Of a stretch of DNA of 64,000 nucleotides, positions 17,001 through 25,376 are shown in pieces. The notes beneath the pieces are model-generated. The model was given only the letters and a program-made list of their open reading frames with translations. It made no database searches and was not told where the DNA came from. This DNA comes from an uncultured Acidimicrobiales bacterium (GTDB lineage: Bacteria; Actinomycetota; Acidimicrobiia; Acidimicrobiales; Bin134): the NCBI GenBank assembly GCA_951813325.1, contig OX638350.1:2647954-2711953 (forward strand). Reading direction: 5' to 3'. How positions within the stretch are numbered: the first letter of the stretch is position 1; every line of letters starts with the position of its first letter. The position numbers and the translations under genes were made by a program.

Positions 17001-17456
17001 GTGGAGGGGATGACCATCATCGAACCCAACCCGGAACCGGATCGGAAATCGGGCAGGTCCGTCAGGTGGGTGTGCCTGTCCACCGGCAAGGGCGACGAGG
17101 TGCACGTATCCACGAACTATTCGCATATCAGCCAACTCGACGCGTCGGGACACGCATGGTGGGAGGAATTCTGGGGTTGGTGCCCCGAATATGCCGATGT
17201 CACCATCCAGCTTCAACAGCTGATGTGCTATGAGAACCTTGGCATCTGCTACTGGGACGACGCAGGGCACTCCAGTAAAAGGCGAGTGAGAGAAGGAGGG
17301 GGAAGCGCCAACTGGGTCAACGGGCGCACACCCTGCCACTCGACCGATGCCACCGCCTGGCGGAGCGAGATCGACGTCGACCTGGTCGACATGCCGGACT
17401 CGCCCAACAAGCAGTACACGGACGCCGTGGACATCAACTGCCGGTACTTCGACTAG
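17001..17456 (+). CDS. Hypothetical protein, Trp/Cys-rich
   Basis: I do not recognise this family. The frame encodes 151 residues from a GTG at 17001 or 148 from an ATG at 17010, neither with well-spaced ribosome-binding sequence. It is acidic and aromatic: SGHAWWEEFWGWCPEYADV is followed by several scattered cysteines (LMCYENLGICYWDD, TPCHST, INCRYFD). There is no signal peptide or membrane segment. It lies 8 bp before another unknown ORF on the same strand, at the start of a zone of remnants and unknown genes. Coding status is probable rather than certain. Confidence 0.5.
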   Translation: MEGMTIIEPNPEPDRKSGRSVRWVCLSTGKGDEVHVSTNYSHISQLDASGHAWWEEFWGWCPEYADVTIQLQQLMCYENLGICYWDDAGHSSKRRVREGGGSANWVNGRTPCHSTDATAWRSEIDVDLVDMPDSPNKQYTDAVDINCRYFD

Positions 17457-17464
17457 CGGAAGCA

Positions 17465-17872
17465 ATGCTGAAAGTCGTCGCCCTGACCGCGGTCTGCGAA
17501 CTGGCCAAGGAGACTCCCGGCCAGGGTGGCGGCACCACTCTGCATTTCGACTTCACCGAGTACGCCATGTTGGACGACGGACGCCGCATCCTGTTGCGCG
17601 GCGACCGCGGCCTCTCATCCGGGCCGCTCACCATGGCCAACATGCTCACCGGCAAATATGCCGTCCCCGAGATCGACCCGTGGCTGTACGAAACCACTGA
17701 AAGCCTAGAACGCAGCGTGCTCGCAGCCCTCGAATACGACACCCCCGAAGAACAGGAACGGGAGGTTGCCAGCCGACTGCTCGCCCAGGGGATCACCGTC
17801 AACCCGGAAACAGCTTGTACGGCTGTGTGGCAGGTGGAATTCGGAAAGAGCGTGCGTGAGAAGCTGGCATAG
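17465..17872 (+). CDS. Hypothetical protein
   Basis: A 135-residue ORF starting MLKVVALTAVCELAK, with a central TTLHFDFTEYAMLDDGRRI stretch and an acidic helical C-terminal half (YDTPEEQEREVASRLLAQG). No motif I can name, no membrane segment and no signal peptide. It follows the Trp/Cys-rich ORF by 8 bp and probably shares its transcript. A small accessory pair of this kind could be an effector/immunity or toxin/antitoxin unit, but nothing in the sequence proves it. Confidence 0.55.
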   Translation: MLKVVALTAVCELAKETPGQGGGTTLHFDFTEYAMLDDGRRILLRGDRGLSSGPLTMANMLTGKYAVPEIDPWLYETTESLERSVLAALEYDTPEEQEREVASRLLAQGITVNPETACTAVWQVEFGKSVREKLA

Positions 17873-18281
17873 CCCATTGGCTTCTTGGTCATCGTTGAGC
17901 TGGTTGGGCTTCCCCCCGATGTTCGGTCACTTGGTCTATGCGGCTTGGCCTGGTCGTTGTCGGTGGTGGTCCTGAACCTCACCGGGTAGCGCGCAGGCTT
18001 CGTTAATCGTTCGTGTAATCGAGTTTCGAAATCCTCGTTGCGGGGTCACGCTGCCTCTGGTGGGGCGTTGTGTTCTCAGCGCCCCTCCCCTGCAACACTA
18101 CTTTACATAATATGTATTCTCAACGGTCTGGGGTTTTCGGCTCGCGGCAATGGCCGAGGACCTCACCCAGCTCGGGAGTGTGGAGGATCCTGCACCGCCA
18201 GCACCACAGAAATGGCCGCCGGCCGCCATGCGAACCCGGCGAGCAGCCAGCCCGTCATTCCGATGTCCAACCACGCGCCTG
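17873..18281. other. Non-coding stretch with locally lower GC
   Basis: About 410 bp without a convincing gene. A short low-GC patch near 18085-18125 (TTTACATAATATG and flanks) differs from the surrounding high-GC DNA. Open frames across the region have no ribosome-binding site and read as random Arg/Pro-rich translations. Together with the remnant just downstream it looks like an old insertion/deletion site. I see no tRNA, repeat or terminator in it. Confidence 0.5.
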
Positions 18282-18500
18282 TTACAGGCCCGCGTCGAGA
18301 CCTGGCCCCTCTCCCTGCTCTCTTTCGATGTTTGCTCCGATGGCGATCTGGGCCGCCAGTTCGTCCACGGCGCTTCTGTCCTTTTCCCTGTTTGCCGCGC
18401 GTTTGGAGCGGATTATGTCCTCGATGTCCGCACACTGAGCATCCCCCCTTTGGCCGGTCACCTCGATTAGGGGGAAGCTCAGGGGGAGGTTTGGCAACAC
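18282..18500 (-). pseudogene. Remnant of a nucleotidyltransferase-like protein C-terminus
   Basis: A 72-codon frame contains CADIEDIIRSKRAANREKDR, which strongly resembles the closing motif (DIIRSK-x-AANRPKDR) of small nucleotidyltransferase-fold proteins found in abortive-infection and toxin-antitoxin contexts. Everything upstream of that motif, including the catalytic GS/DxD region, is missing, and the sequence after it runs into unrelated residues. The best reading is a 3' fragment of a deleted gene. The call rests on one motif. Confidence 0.4.
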
Positions 18501-18519
18501 CTAGAGCCATGTTAGGAAG

Positions 18520-18951
18520 TCACAGCGTGTAGCGGTACACATTGGTGTCGCGGATCACGAAGCCGAGGCGAAGGTAGAGGCGGTTGGCCGCTTGTCTCGA
18601 CGGGCGAGAGGTCAAGTCCACGGTTGCCGCCCCGGCGTCACGGGCCAGATCCAACGCGGCCTCGTTGAGCGCCCGGCCCACGCCCTGGCCTCGAACCTGC
18701 TCGTCCACCACCACGTCCTCGATGCTGGCCCGCAGCCCGGTGGGGATGCGCACCAGCACCAGGGTGAGGCTGCCGACGATGGCGCCGTGGACCCGGGCGA
18801 CCAGCAGCCGGGTGGCGCCTGAGGTGGCGATGGCTTCCAGGGCCTGGGCTGACGGCGGCGGGTTGGACGACGAGAGCTGGGGGGTGAGGCGCTCGAATGC
18901 CTCCACCAGCTCCGCGGTGGCCTCGGTGGCCTCGGTGATCTCAACCGCCAT
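18520..18951 (-). CDS. GNAT family N-acetyltransferase
   Basis: A 143-residue GNAT-fold acyl-CoA transferase. The acetyl-CoA pyrophosphate-binding motif A is EDVVVDEQVRGQGVGRALN, and the C-terminal RLYLRLGFVIRDTN matches the motif B region. Small stand-alone GNATs acetylate amines on small molecules or protein termini; the substrate is not predictable. It is divergent from the PAC2 gene (59 bp gap), so the two promoters share the interval. It reads as a normal, intact gene. Confidence 0.88.
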   Translation of the reverse strand: MAVEITEATEATAELVEAFERLTPQLSSSNPPPSAQALEAIATSGATRLLVARVHGAIVGSLTLVLVRIPTGLRASIEDVVVDEQVRGQGVGRALNEAALDLARDAGAATVDLTSRPSRQAANRLYLRLGFVIRDTNVYRYTL

Positions 18952-19009
18952 GGGGCGAGACTATCGGCGCGAGACGAGGTTCCTCCGAGCGGGGCGATAG
19001 GTTGATCAA

Positions 19010-19900
19010 GTGACGATGATCACCTGGGTGGATGAGTCCCCCCGCAAGCGACCGGCGTTGGTGGCCGCCTTCACCGGGTGGAACGACGCCGGAGATGCGG
19101 CCTCTGGGGCGCTGGCCTGGCTGGCCAGCCGCTGGGAGACCACCGAGGTGGCCACCCTGGATCCCGAGCCGTTCTACGACTTCGCCGACACCCGCCCCCG
19201 GCTTCGCCTTGAGGACGACGGCTCTCGATCGCTGATCTGGCCCAGCAACGACTTGATCGCGGCCACCATCACCGGTGCCGAGACGCCCGATGGCGCCGAG
19301 ACCGAGCTGGCCCTGCTGGTGGGCACCGAGCCCCAGCTCAAATGGCGGACTTTCGCCCAGCAGATCGTGGACATGGCCCAGCGGCTCGACAGCCCGCTGG
19401 TGGTAACCCTGGGGGCGCTGTTGGCCGACGTCCCCCACACCCGGCCCACCCCGATTTACGGCAGCAGCGAGGATCCGGAAATGGCCGCCCAACTGGGACT
19501 CACCCCCTCCAGCTACGAGGGTCCCACCGGCATCGTGGGGGTACTCCACAACGCCTGCGCCACCGCCGGCCTGCACACTGCCTCCCTATGGGCCGCAGTA
19601 CCGGGCTACGCCTCGGAGATCCCCGCGCCCAAGGCGTCTCTCGCCCTGGTGCGGAGACTGGGAACCCTGCTGGACATCTCCCTCGACACCTCCGAGCTCG
19701 AGGAGATGGCCGAGGGCTACGAGCGCCATGTGTCCGAGTTGGCCGACCAGGCCGACGAGACCTCCGAGTACATCTCCCAGCTAGAGAGCGCCTACGACCA
19801 GGAAGCCGCTGAGAACGGCGAGATAGAGGAGATGCGCTCCACCGACCCCGGAGAGTTCGTCGACCAGATCGAGCAGTTCCTCCGCGACCAGCGCAGCTGA
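19010..19900 (+). CDS. PAC2 family protein
   Basis: A 296-residue member of the PAC2 (proteasome assembly chaperone 2-like) family, common in actinobacteria with or without proteasomes. The N-terminus carries LVAAFTGWNDAGDAASGALAWL, and a conserved PTPIYGSSEDPEMAAQLGL lies mid-protein. A C-terminal acidic helical region (LEEMAEGYERHVSELADQAD) may be a coiled coil. Its role in bacteria is not established. The start is GTG at 19010; an ATG two codons later is equally plausible. The stop is 14 bp before the broken restriction gene. Confidence 0.9.
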   Translation: MTMITWVDESPRKRPALVAAFTGWNDAGDAASGALAWLASRWETTEVATLDPEPFYDFADTRPRLRLEDDGSRSLIWPSNDLIAATITGAETPDGAETELALLVGTEPQLKWRTFAQQIVDMAQRLDSPLVVTLGALLADVPHTRPTPIYGSSEDPEMAAQLGLTPSSYEGPTGIVGVLHNACATAGLHTASLWAAVPGYASEIPAPKASLALVRRLGTLLDISLDTSELEEMAEGYERHVSELADQADETSEYISQLESAYDQEAAENGEIEEMRSTDPGEFVDQIEQFLRDQRS

Positions 19901-19914
19901 GTACCATCGCCGCT

Positions 19915-20533
19915 GTGGAACACCACGATGAAACTGTTACTGAGGCTGAGGGCATCGTTGACCTCGCTGGCCAAGTCCGAGATATCACAGTCAGTGGACT
20001 CCCCGATGGCTATGACTACAAAGCAACCCGCTACGCGGACGTCATTCTGAAAGAGGCGTTCTCCAACCGATTCAGAGATCTGACAAAAGCACTTGAGCAA
20101 TTCGAGCCCACCCTTGATGAACTCCGATCAGGGGGCGGAGGAAGGACCGTTTTCGTCCGACGGTTCGACGAGTCATTAGGTGAGCAGCTCGAAGAAGAGA
20201 AAGCCGTCTGGGGGAAGCAGAACATCACCATCGACAAGGGCATTGGGTTCGACGGGAACATGATGCCCGACGTCTACCACCCACTGGGACAAGCTGGTCC
20301 CGAGAGTCAACTTGGGCGGCGGCGGAGAATCCCCGCTGCTGCTCATAGGGATCCGCCCCGAGAGAATTGAAGGCATCAAACTGGCCTATAAAGTCCGAGA
20401 TATGCTGGATGAGGCTGAAGTTCTAAAAGCCACTTGGCGTGATGCGTATTCGAGCTGGAATGAAGCGAAGCCTGACTATGACGAGCTCAGGAGAGAGGCA
20501 TTTGCGCTGATGCCGCCCGTCGCAAGCGAGTAG
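19915..20533 (+). pseudogene. Broken BglII-like restriction endonuclease gene (internal loss and frameshift)
   Basis: Two frames together encode the ends of one protein. Frame 1 from GTG 19915 gives LPDGYDYKATRYADVILKEA and RSGGGGRTVFVRRFDESLG up to about 20270. The adjacent frame then resumes at 20273 with STTHWDKLVPRVNLGGGGES and PLLLIGIRPERIEG and ends at 20533. This resembles BglII-type restriction enzymes (RYADVIL; then STTHxxKLxPR). The catalytic acidic/EWNNK-type core expected between the parts is absent, so an internal deletion with frame loss fits better than one miscalled base. The gene converges on the MT-A70 methyltransferase, overlapping it by 58 bp, as expected for a restriction-modification pair. 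The family assignment is inference from motif memory. Confidence 0.55.
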
Positions 20534-21405
20534 CCTTTCGAATTGTCGCTAACTCTGCTGTAAGCAGGATAGAGCCGCCCTTGTGGCGTCACATCTTCGT
20601 CGGCCTCAAGACCCCAGGACACCCAACCGGGTCTCGAGTAGCGGGCAAAGAGTTCAAGATAGGGGTCAGGAGAGCAGTCTTCGATGATGTCGTACTGCTC
20701 GTCGGGCTTGCGGGAGTGCTCCCGCTTGCGGGTTTCGATCATGTTCACCTGGCGGCGGCCGGGGGGAAGTGTCCTCATGCTGCCTCGCACCCCGAACAGA
20801 ATCAACTCCGTCACGTTGCGGAAGTAGAAACCCACACCTCGCCCGTCAGGTCCTCCGTCCTTGCGCCGCTTGGCCCACACGATGTTCGACTTGTAGGTGA
20901 ATCCCCAAGACTCCAAGACCCGGAGCCCATCGGAGATGAGCGCATTCGGCACCCACAGGTAGAGGTGGGCGTTGTCAGTCACAACCTCGGGAATGGGCAA
21001 TGCACGGATCTCAGCGGTGGTCATTGTGTCGTACCGCGAGAGCCGCCGATGCTCGGGTGCCACCTTCCCCGTGCGATTCATGAACCGCCACGGCGGATCG
21101 GCCAGGATCGTCGAAAACGGCCCGCCCTCCACGCTTCGGAGATCGTCAGCGGCCGACACTGCCCCGGTCGCCCTCTCGGCGGCCGCCGCCAGCTCTTCCC
21201 TCGACTTGGGCATGACACGAATCTCATGCCCGAGAACCTCTGCCAGCGCAGCCAGAGTGGAAACCTGCGGATTATGGCCGTTCCCCGAGAACAGCCGCCG
21301 GACCGACGCCGGCTGGGTGCCGGCCAGCCGAGCCAGCTCCGTCTTGGACAACCCCGCCCTCCGGCGAGCATCGTCCAATTCCTTCAATAACAAGTTCGAC
21401 TCCAT
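20476..21405 (-). CDS. XRE-HTH / MT-A70 adenine methyltransferase fusion
   Basis: A 309-residue fusion. Residues about 7-65 form an XRE/Cro-type helix-turn-helix (ARRRAGLSKTELARLAGTQP then TLAALAEVLGHEIRVMP). Residues about 95-290 form an MT-A70 N6-adenine methyltransferase with catalytic ADPPWRF, then LYLWVPNALISDGLRVLESW, NIVWAKRRKDGG and a terminal LELFARYSRPGWVSWGLE. It should methylate adenine in DNA. The regulator domain and a perfect palindrome 11 bp upstream of the ATG suggest self-repression, as separate C proteins do in type II systems. Its convergent endonuclease partner is broken, so it would now act as a solitary methyltransferase. The last 19 or so codons overlap the endonuclease 3' end. 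Confidence 0.88.
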   Translation of the reverse strand: MESNLLLKELDDARRRAGLSKTELARLAGTQPASVRRLFSGNGHNPQVSTLAALAEVLGHEIRVMPKSREELAAAAERATGAVSAADDLRSVEGGPFSTILADPPWRFMNRTGKVAPEHRRLSRYDTMTTAEIRALPIPEVVTDNAHLYLWVPNALISDGLRVLESWGFTYKSNIVWAKRRKDGGPDGRGVGFYFRNVTELILFGVRGSMRTLPPGRRQVNMIETRKREHSRKPDEQYDIIEDCSPDPYLELFARYSRPGWVSWGLEADEDVTPQGRLYPAYSRVSDNSKGYSLATGGISANASLLSSS

Positions 21406-21415
21406 CCGAATCCAA

Positions 21416-21435
21416 CCGTAACATTGGTGTTACGG
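21416..21435. promoter_or_regulatory. Perfect 20-bp palindrome, candidate operator of the HTH-methyltransferase
   Basis: CCGTAACATTGGTGTTACGG has two perfect 8-base arms (CCGTAACA / TGTTACGG) around TTGG. It starts 11 bp upstream of the methyltransferase ATG, where a repressor would block transcription or leader formation. The gene downstream encodes an XRE domain, which typically binds such dyads as a dimer. No T-run follows on either strand, so it is a poor intrinsic terminator for the upstream NUDIX gene. Confidence 0.6.
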
Positions 21436-21526
21436 CTTCTGAGGTATTTGGGGGCCACCTCGCGCCGAATTCGAGTAGTCACCCTACTCATGGCCGGTGA
21501 CAGCTTGGCGAGGAGGGCCTGGGGCT

Positions 21527-22219
21527 CTAGCCGGGTCGCCAGGGTGGAGTGCGGGGGCGGTCGAAGAGGAATTCGATGGGGTCGCCGCGGATGGCGGCGA
21601 AGGAGTGCGACAGCCACCAGTCGCTGCCCCGCATGCCGTCGGGCAGGTTGTCGGGGCCGTAGAAGCCGACGTCGCGGCACTCCAGGGGATGGGGGGCCAG
21701 CTCGCCGCCCACGGCCCGGCACAGGAACACCATCGAGTACATCGGCACGGTGGTGAACCCCCGGCGCAGGCCGTCGTGGATGGCGATGGGCCGCTCCACC
21801 TCGCAGACGATGCCGGTCTCCTCCAGCACTTCCTTGACCACCACCTCGGAGGGGGAATAGCCCACATCGGCCCAGCCGGTGGGATATAGCCACACCCCGG
21901 AGTCGGCCCGCTGCACCAGAAGGATCTCACCGTCGTCGTTGCCCACCACCGCACCCACCGCCACTTTGGGGGTGACGTACCCGGGCACACCGTCGCCCAC
22001 CGACTTCATCCACTCGGCCACGAATTCGTCCGGCGACCATCCCGCGCTCAGCGTGGCAGCCATGTCGGCGGCCACGTGCAGCACCTCCTCGAATCGCTCT
22101 TGCTCATACTGGTTGTCGGTGAAGGCCAACCCGGTGCGGGCGATCCCGGCCAGGGCCTCCGACCAACGCCGCAAGTCGCCCTCGCCTGCTACGGCCCGGC
22201 CCTCGTCGCTCATCGCCAC
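21527..22219 (-). CDS. NUDIX hydrolase with N-terminal domain
   Basis: A 230-residue protein with a helical N-terminal domain typical of a bacterial NUDIX subgroup, then the NUDIX fold. The box reads GWADVGYSPSEVVVKEVLEETG; residues GWADVGYSPSE and KEVLEETG align with GX5EX7REUXEE, but the first Glu is Tyr and the Arg is Lys, while the metal-binding EVLEE part is kept. Relatives hydrolyse nucleoside diphosphate-linked metabolites such as ADP-ribose. It lies 19 bp downstream of nothing and 20 bp before glnD, on the same strand as glnD in reverse order, so it could be the second gene of a glnD transcript only if read through the other way; orientation places glnD upstream. Confidence 0.85.
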   Translation of the reverse strand: MAMSDEGRAVAGEGDLRRWSEALAGIARTGLAFTDNQYEQERFEEVLHVAADMAATLSAGWSPDEFVAEWMKSVGDGVPGYVTPKVAVGAVVGNDDGEILLVQRADSGVWLYPTGWADVGYSPSEVVVKEVLEETGIVCEVERPIAIHDGLRRGFTTVPMYSMVFLCRAVGGELAPHPLECRDVGFYGPDNLPDGMRGSDWWLSHSFAAIRGDPIEFLFDRPRTPPWRPG

Positions 22220-22238
22220 AAAGTGGCCCCCATCGCGG

Positions 22239-24581
22239 TCATACGCGAGTGGAGCGGGAATCGATGGCGTGCTGGAGCGCCAGTTTGATCTCGTGCAGGT
22301 GGTCTTGATCGGTCACCTTGTTGCCCTCGCCGTCACGCACGTAATAGGCGTGCACCACATCCCCACCGAGGTCTTGCACCTTGGCGCTGAGAATATTCAG
22401 TCCAAGCTGCGACAGCGCACTGGTGATCCGGCTCAGCAGGCCGATGCGGGCCTGAGCGGCCAACTCGATGATGGTGGCGGTGGAGGAGGAATCATTGTCC
22501 ACGGTCACCTTGGGGGCGATCACTGGCCGGGGAGTGAAGTCGGGCTCGGCCTCATAGGTGCTGATCCGCTCGGCCAACCGGGCCTCAATGGCCAGCCTTC
22601 CGGCCAAAGCCTGCTCTACATAGGCCGTGACCTGGGGCCAGTCGATCTCCAGGCCCAAGGTGCTCTCCACATGGAACCGCTCCAGCGCCATGCCGTACTC
22701 GGAATGGGCTGCGGCCAAAAGCACCCGGAGACCGCTCAGCGCCAGCGCCCCGGCTACTCGGGAGAACATGCCGTGTTGATCGGGGGCGATCAACAACAAG
22801 GTGTCGCCCTCGCCCAGCACAAGGCGCTCGCCGGCCTCCATCATCACCCGCTGCTCGGGGGTGGGGAACCTCGACGTGATCTCGTCGATGTCGCCGCCCT
22901 CCATCACGTGAGCGCAGCGAGCAACCAGCTCTCGGACCAGGCTGGCCTTCCAAGTGCTCCATGCCGAGGGGCCGGTGGCCACCGAGTCGGCCTCGGTCAG
23001 CGCGCCCAGCAGGCGCAGGGTTTCCACCGTTCCGGCCTGCCGAGCCACCTCAGCGATGGTGTCGGGGTCTTCCAGATCGCGCCGAGTGGCCACATCGGGC
23101 AACAGCAGATGGTGCTCCACCATCGCCACCAAGACGTCCACGTCGGTGGGGGGGTATCCCATCCGGTGGGCGATGTCGGCCACCAGCACCATGCCCACCT
23201 CGGTATGGTCGCCGGGATAGCCCTTGCCGATGTCGTGGAGCAGTGCCCCCAGCACCAGCAGGTCGGGGCGATCCACCCGCTCGACCAGATCGGCGGCCAA
23301 TGCCGCGGCCTCGCACAGGTGCCGGTCCACGGTGAATTGGTGGTAGGCGTTGCGCTGGGGGCGGCTGCGACTAGGAGCCCACTCGGGCAGAATGCGTACG
23401 AACAGGTCCATCTGGTCCAGCGCCTCGATCACCGGCGGCGCGGCGGTACCGGTCATCAGCAGGTCCACGAACAACTTGCGGGCTTCGTCGGGCCACTGGT
23501 CGGGCATGGGACGCATGTGCTCCCGGAGCCGCTCCAAGCTGTTGCGATCCATGCGCAGCCCGTGGGACGAGGCGGCCCGGGCCAGGCGCAGCGCCCCACA
23601 GGGGTCGGCGGCATCGGCATCGTCGGGCAGTACCGCCCGGCCCTCAACGGCCACCACACCGTCGGCCAGCGCAGTGTTGTTCCGGCTGTTCCGGCGCCGC
23701 AGCCTCCGACGCCACTCGGGGGGCAGCTCGGAGTCCCGCAGCCAAGCCCAGATCTCGTCGCTGCGCCAAGCGATCGACCGAGCCGAGCCGGCGATGGCCC
23801 CCATCAGCTCATCGGCGTCGGCATAGTCCAGCGCTGCGGCCACGCCGTCCTGTTCTTGGAGCAGGAGCTGGTCGCCAGCACGGCCGGTGGTGCGATGCAG
23901 CTCCACCCGAGCAGCCAGAATCACCTCGTAGTCGGCCCACAGCTTGCGGCTGTCGGCCTCGTCCATCTCGAACACGGCCGCTTCCGCCCACCGCAGCGCG
24001 TGGACATCTCGCAGCCCTCCCCGGCCCTGTTTGAGGTCGGGCTCCAGCTTGTACGCCACCTCGCCGCTGCGCCGATGGCGCTCGGCCACCCGCTGGGCCA
24101 GCAGGGGGAGCCACCTTCGTCCGCTGCGCCGCCACTGATTGGCGTTGTCGGCGGTCAGGTCCCCGGTCAAGTCGGTGTCGCCGGCAATGTGGCGGGCATC
24201 CAGCAGCGACGTGGCCGTTTCCAGGTCGGTCTTGGCCAAGTCCCGGGTTTCCCGGGGGGTTCGCACCGAATGGCCGAGCTTCAGCCCCTCGTCCCAGATG
24301 GGATACCACAGCCGGGGGGCGATCTCGCCGATGTCAGGGCGGTCGCGGTGCAACAGCAGCAGGTCTATATCGCTGTAGGGGCAAAGCTCGGATCGGCCGT
24401 ACCCGCCCACCGCCACCAGCGCGATGCCCTCGCTGTCGGCCACTTCATCGGAGAAGATGCCCAGGAGCCACTCGTCTGTCCGCCGGGCCAGCGCGCGGCA
24501 TAGAACCGTCCCCACCATGGCGCGATCAGCCAGCAGCTCTTCACGGCGCAGTGCGCCTATTCTGGCCTCGCCTATCGCCAC
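22239..24581 (-). CDS. glnD: [Protein-PII] uridylyltransferase/uridylyl-removing enzyme
   Basis: A 780-residue GlnD-type nitrogen sensor that modifies and demodifies PII according to glutamine status. Order: nucleotidyltransferase domain with VAVGGYGRSELCPYSDIDLL (about residue 57), central linker, HD phosphohydrolase domain with LGALLHDIGKGYPGDHTEVG (about 400), and two C-terminal ACT domains (LLLIAPDQHGMFSRVAGALA; then ARIGLLSRITSALSQLGLN). Somewhat shorter than the E. coli protein (890). No glnB or glnK is present in the window, although an ammonium transporter gene lies 5 kb away. Its stop is 19 bp before the NUDIX gene. Confidence 0.95.
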   Translation of the reverse strand: MAIGEARIGALRREELLADRAMVGTVLCRALARRTDEWLLGIFSDEVADSEGIALVAVGGYGRSELCPYSDIDLLLLHRDRPDIGEIAPRLWYPIWDEGLKLGHSVRTPRETRDLAKTDLETATSLLDARHIAGDTDLTGDLTADNANQWRRSGRRWLPLLAQRVAERHRRSGEVAYKLEPDLKQGRGGLRDVHALRWAEAAVFEMDEADSRKLWADYEVILAARVELHRTTGRAGDQLLLQEQDGVAAALDYADADELMGAIAGSARSIAWRSDEIWAWLRDSELPPEWRRRLRRRNSRNNTALADGVVAVEGRAVLPDDADAADPCGALRLARAASSHGLRMDRNSLERLREHMRPMPDQWPDEARKLFVDLLMTGTAAPPVIEALDQMDLFVRILPEWAPSRSRPQRNAYHQFTVDRHLCEAAALAADLVERVDRPDLLVLGALLHDIGKGYPGDHTEVGMVLVADIAHRMGYPPTDVDVLVAMVEHHLLLPDVATRRDLEDPDTIAEVARQAGTVETLRLLGALTEADSVATGPSAWSTWKASLVRELVARCAHVMEGGDIDEITSRFPTPEQRVMMEAGERLVLGEGDTLLLIAPDQHGMFSRVAGALALSGLRVLLAAAHSEYGMALERFHVESTLGLEIDWPQVTAYVEQALAGRLAIEARLAERISTYEAEPDFTPRPVIAPKVTVDNDSSSTATIIELAAQARIGLLSRITSALSQLGLNILSAKVQDLGGDVVHAYYVRDGEGNKVTDQDHLHEIKLALQHAIDSRSTRV

Positions 24582-24644
24582 TGCCCGTCGAGGCTAGTAG
24601 CCCACCGCCGAGATGGACGAACGCCTTGACCGGAATGACGAGGG

Positions 24645-25376
24645 CTACGACCCCATGAGCGTGCCCAGGTAGAGGCTGACCACCTTGGGGTCGTCGAGGA
24701 GCTGCTGGCCGGTGCCGGTGTAGGCGTTGGTGCCCTGGTCCAGCACATAGCCCCGATCGCGGATCTCCAGGCAGCGCCGGGCGTTCTGCTCCACCATGAT
24801 CAGCGACAGCCCATGCTGGGCTATGCGGTTGACCTGCTCGAACACCTGGTCTTGGTACGCGGGCGAAAGCTCGGCCGAGGGCTCATCCAGCAGCACAACC
24901 TGGGGATCCATCATCAGTGCCCGCCCAATGGCCATCATCTGGCGCTGCCCTCCGGACAGGCCGTCGGCCCGCTGGTCCCGGCGTTCGGCCAGCAGGGGGA
25001 ACAGCTCGGCGACCACCTCGAAGCGCGGTTCGAAGATGGCAGGCTTCTGAAATGCCCCCATCTCCAGGTTCTCTTGGATGGTCAGCCGGGGAAAAACGTT
25101 CTCAGTCTGGGGCACGAAGCCGATGCCCCGGGAGACCAGCTCATGAGGGCGCAGGCCGGTGATGTCCTCGTTGCCCAAGCGGACGGTCCCCGATCGGATG
25201 TCCACCAGCCCGAACATGGCTTTCAGCAAGGTGGATTTGCCCGCACCGTTGGGGCCGATGATCCCGATGACCTCACCGGTGTGCAGTTCCAGTGAGCAGC
25301 CGTTCAAGATGTCGACCCCGGGCAGGTACCCGGCTACCACGTCGTCGACCTGAATCAAGGGGCCTGATTCGCTCAT
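24645..25376 (-). CDS. livF: Branched-chain amino-acid-type ABC transporter ATP-binding protein
   Basis: A 243-residue LivF-type ATPase: Walker A GPNGAGKSTLLKAMFG, Q-loop FVPQTENVFP, signature LSGGQRQMMAIGRAL, Walker B VVLLDEPSAELSP and switch His region MVEQNARR. It is the only undamaged gene of the liv cluster. It overlaps the livG stop by 4 bp. With its partner ATPase and both permeases broken it is unlikely to support transport, unless it works with subunits encoded elsewhere. Confidence 0.92.
   Translation of the reverse strand: MSESGPLIQVDDVVAGYLPGVDILNGCSLELHTGEVIGIIGPNGAGKSTLLKAMFGLVDIRSGTVRLGNEDITGLRPHELVSRGIGFVPQTENVFPRLTIQENLEMGAFQKPAIFEPRFEVVAELFPLLAERRDQRADGLSGGQRQMMAIGRALMMDPQVVLLDEPSAELSPAYQDQVFEQVNRIAQHGLSLIMVEQNARRCLEIRDRGYVLDQGTNAYTGTGQQLLDDPKVVSLYLGTLMGS

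Noticed and set aside
21879..24503. An 874-codon plus-strand frame
   Set aside because: Antisense to glnD and the NUDIX gene, with Gln/His/Gly-rich composition and no motif.
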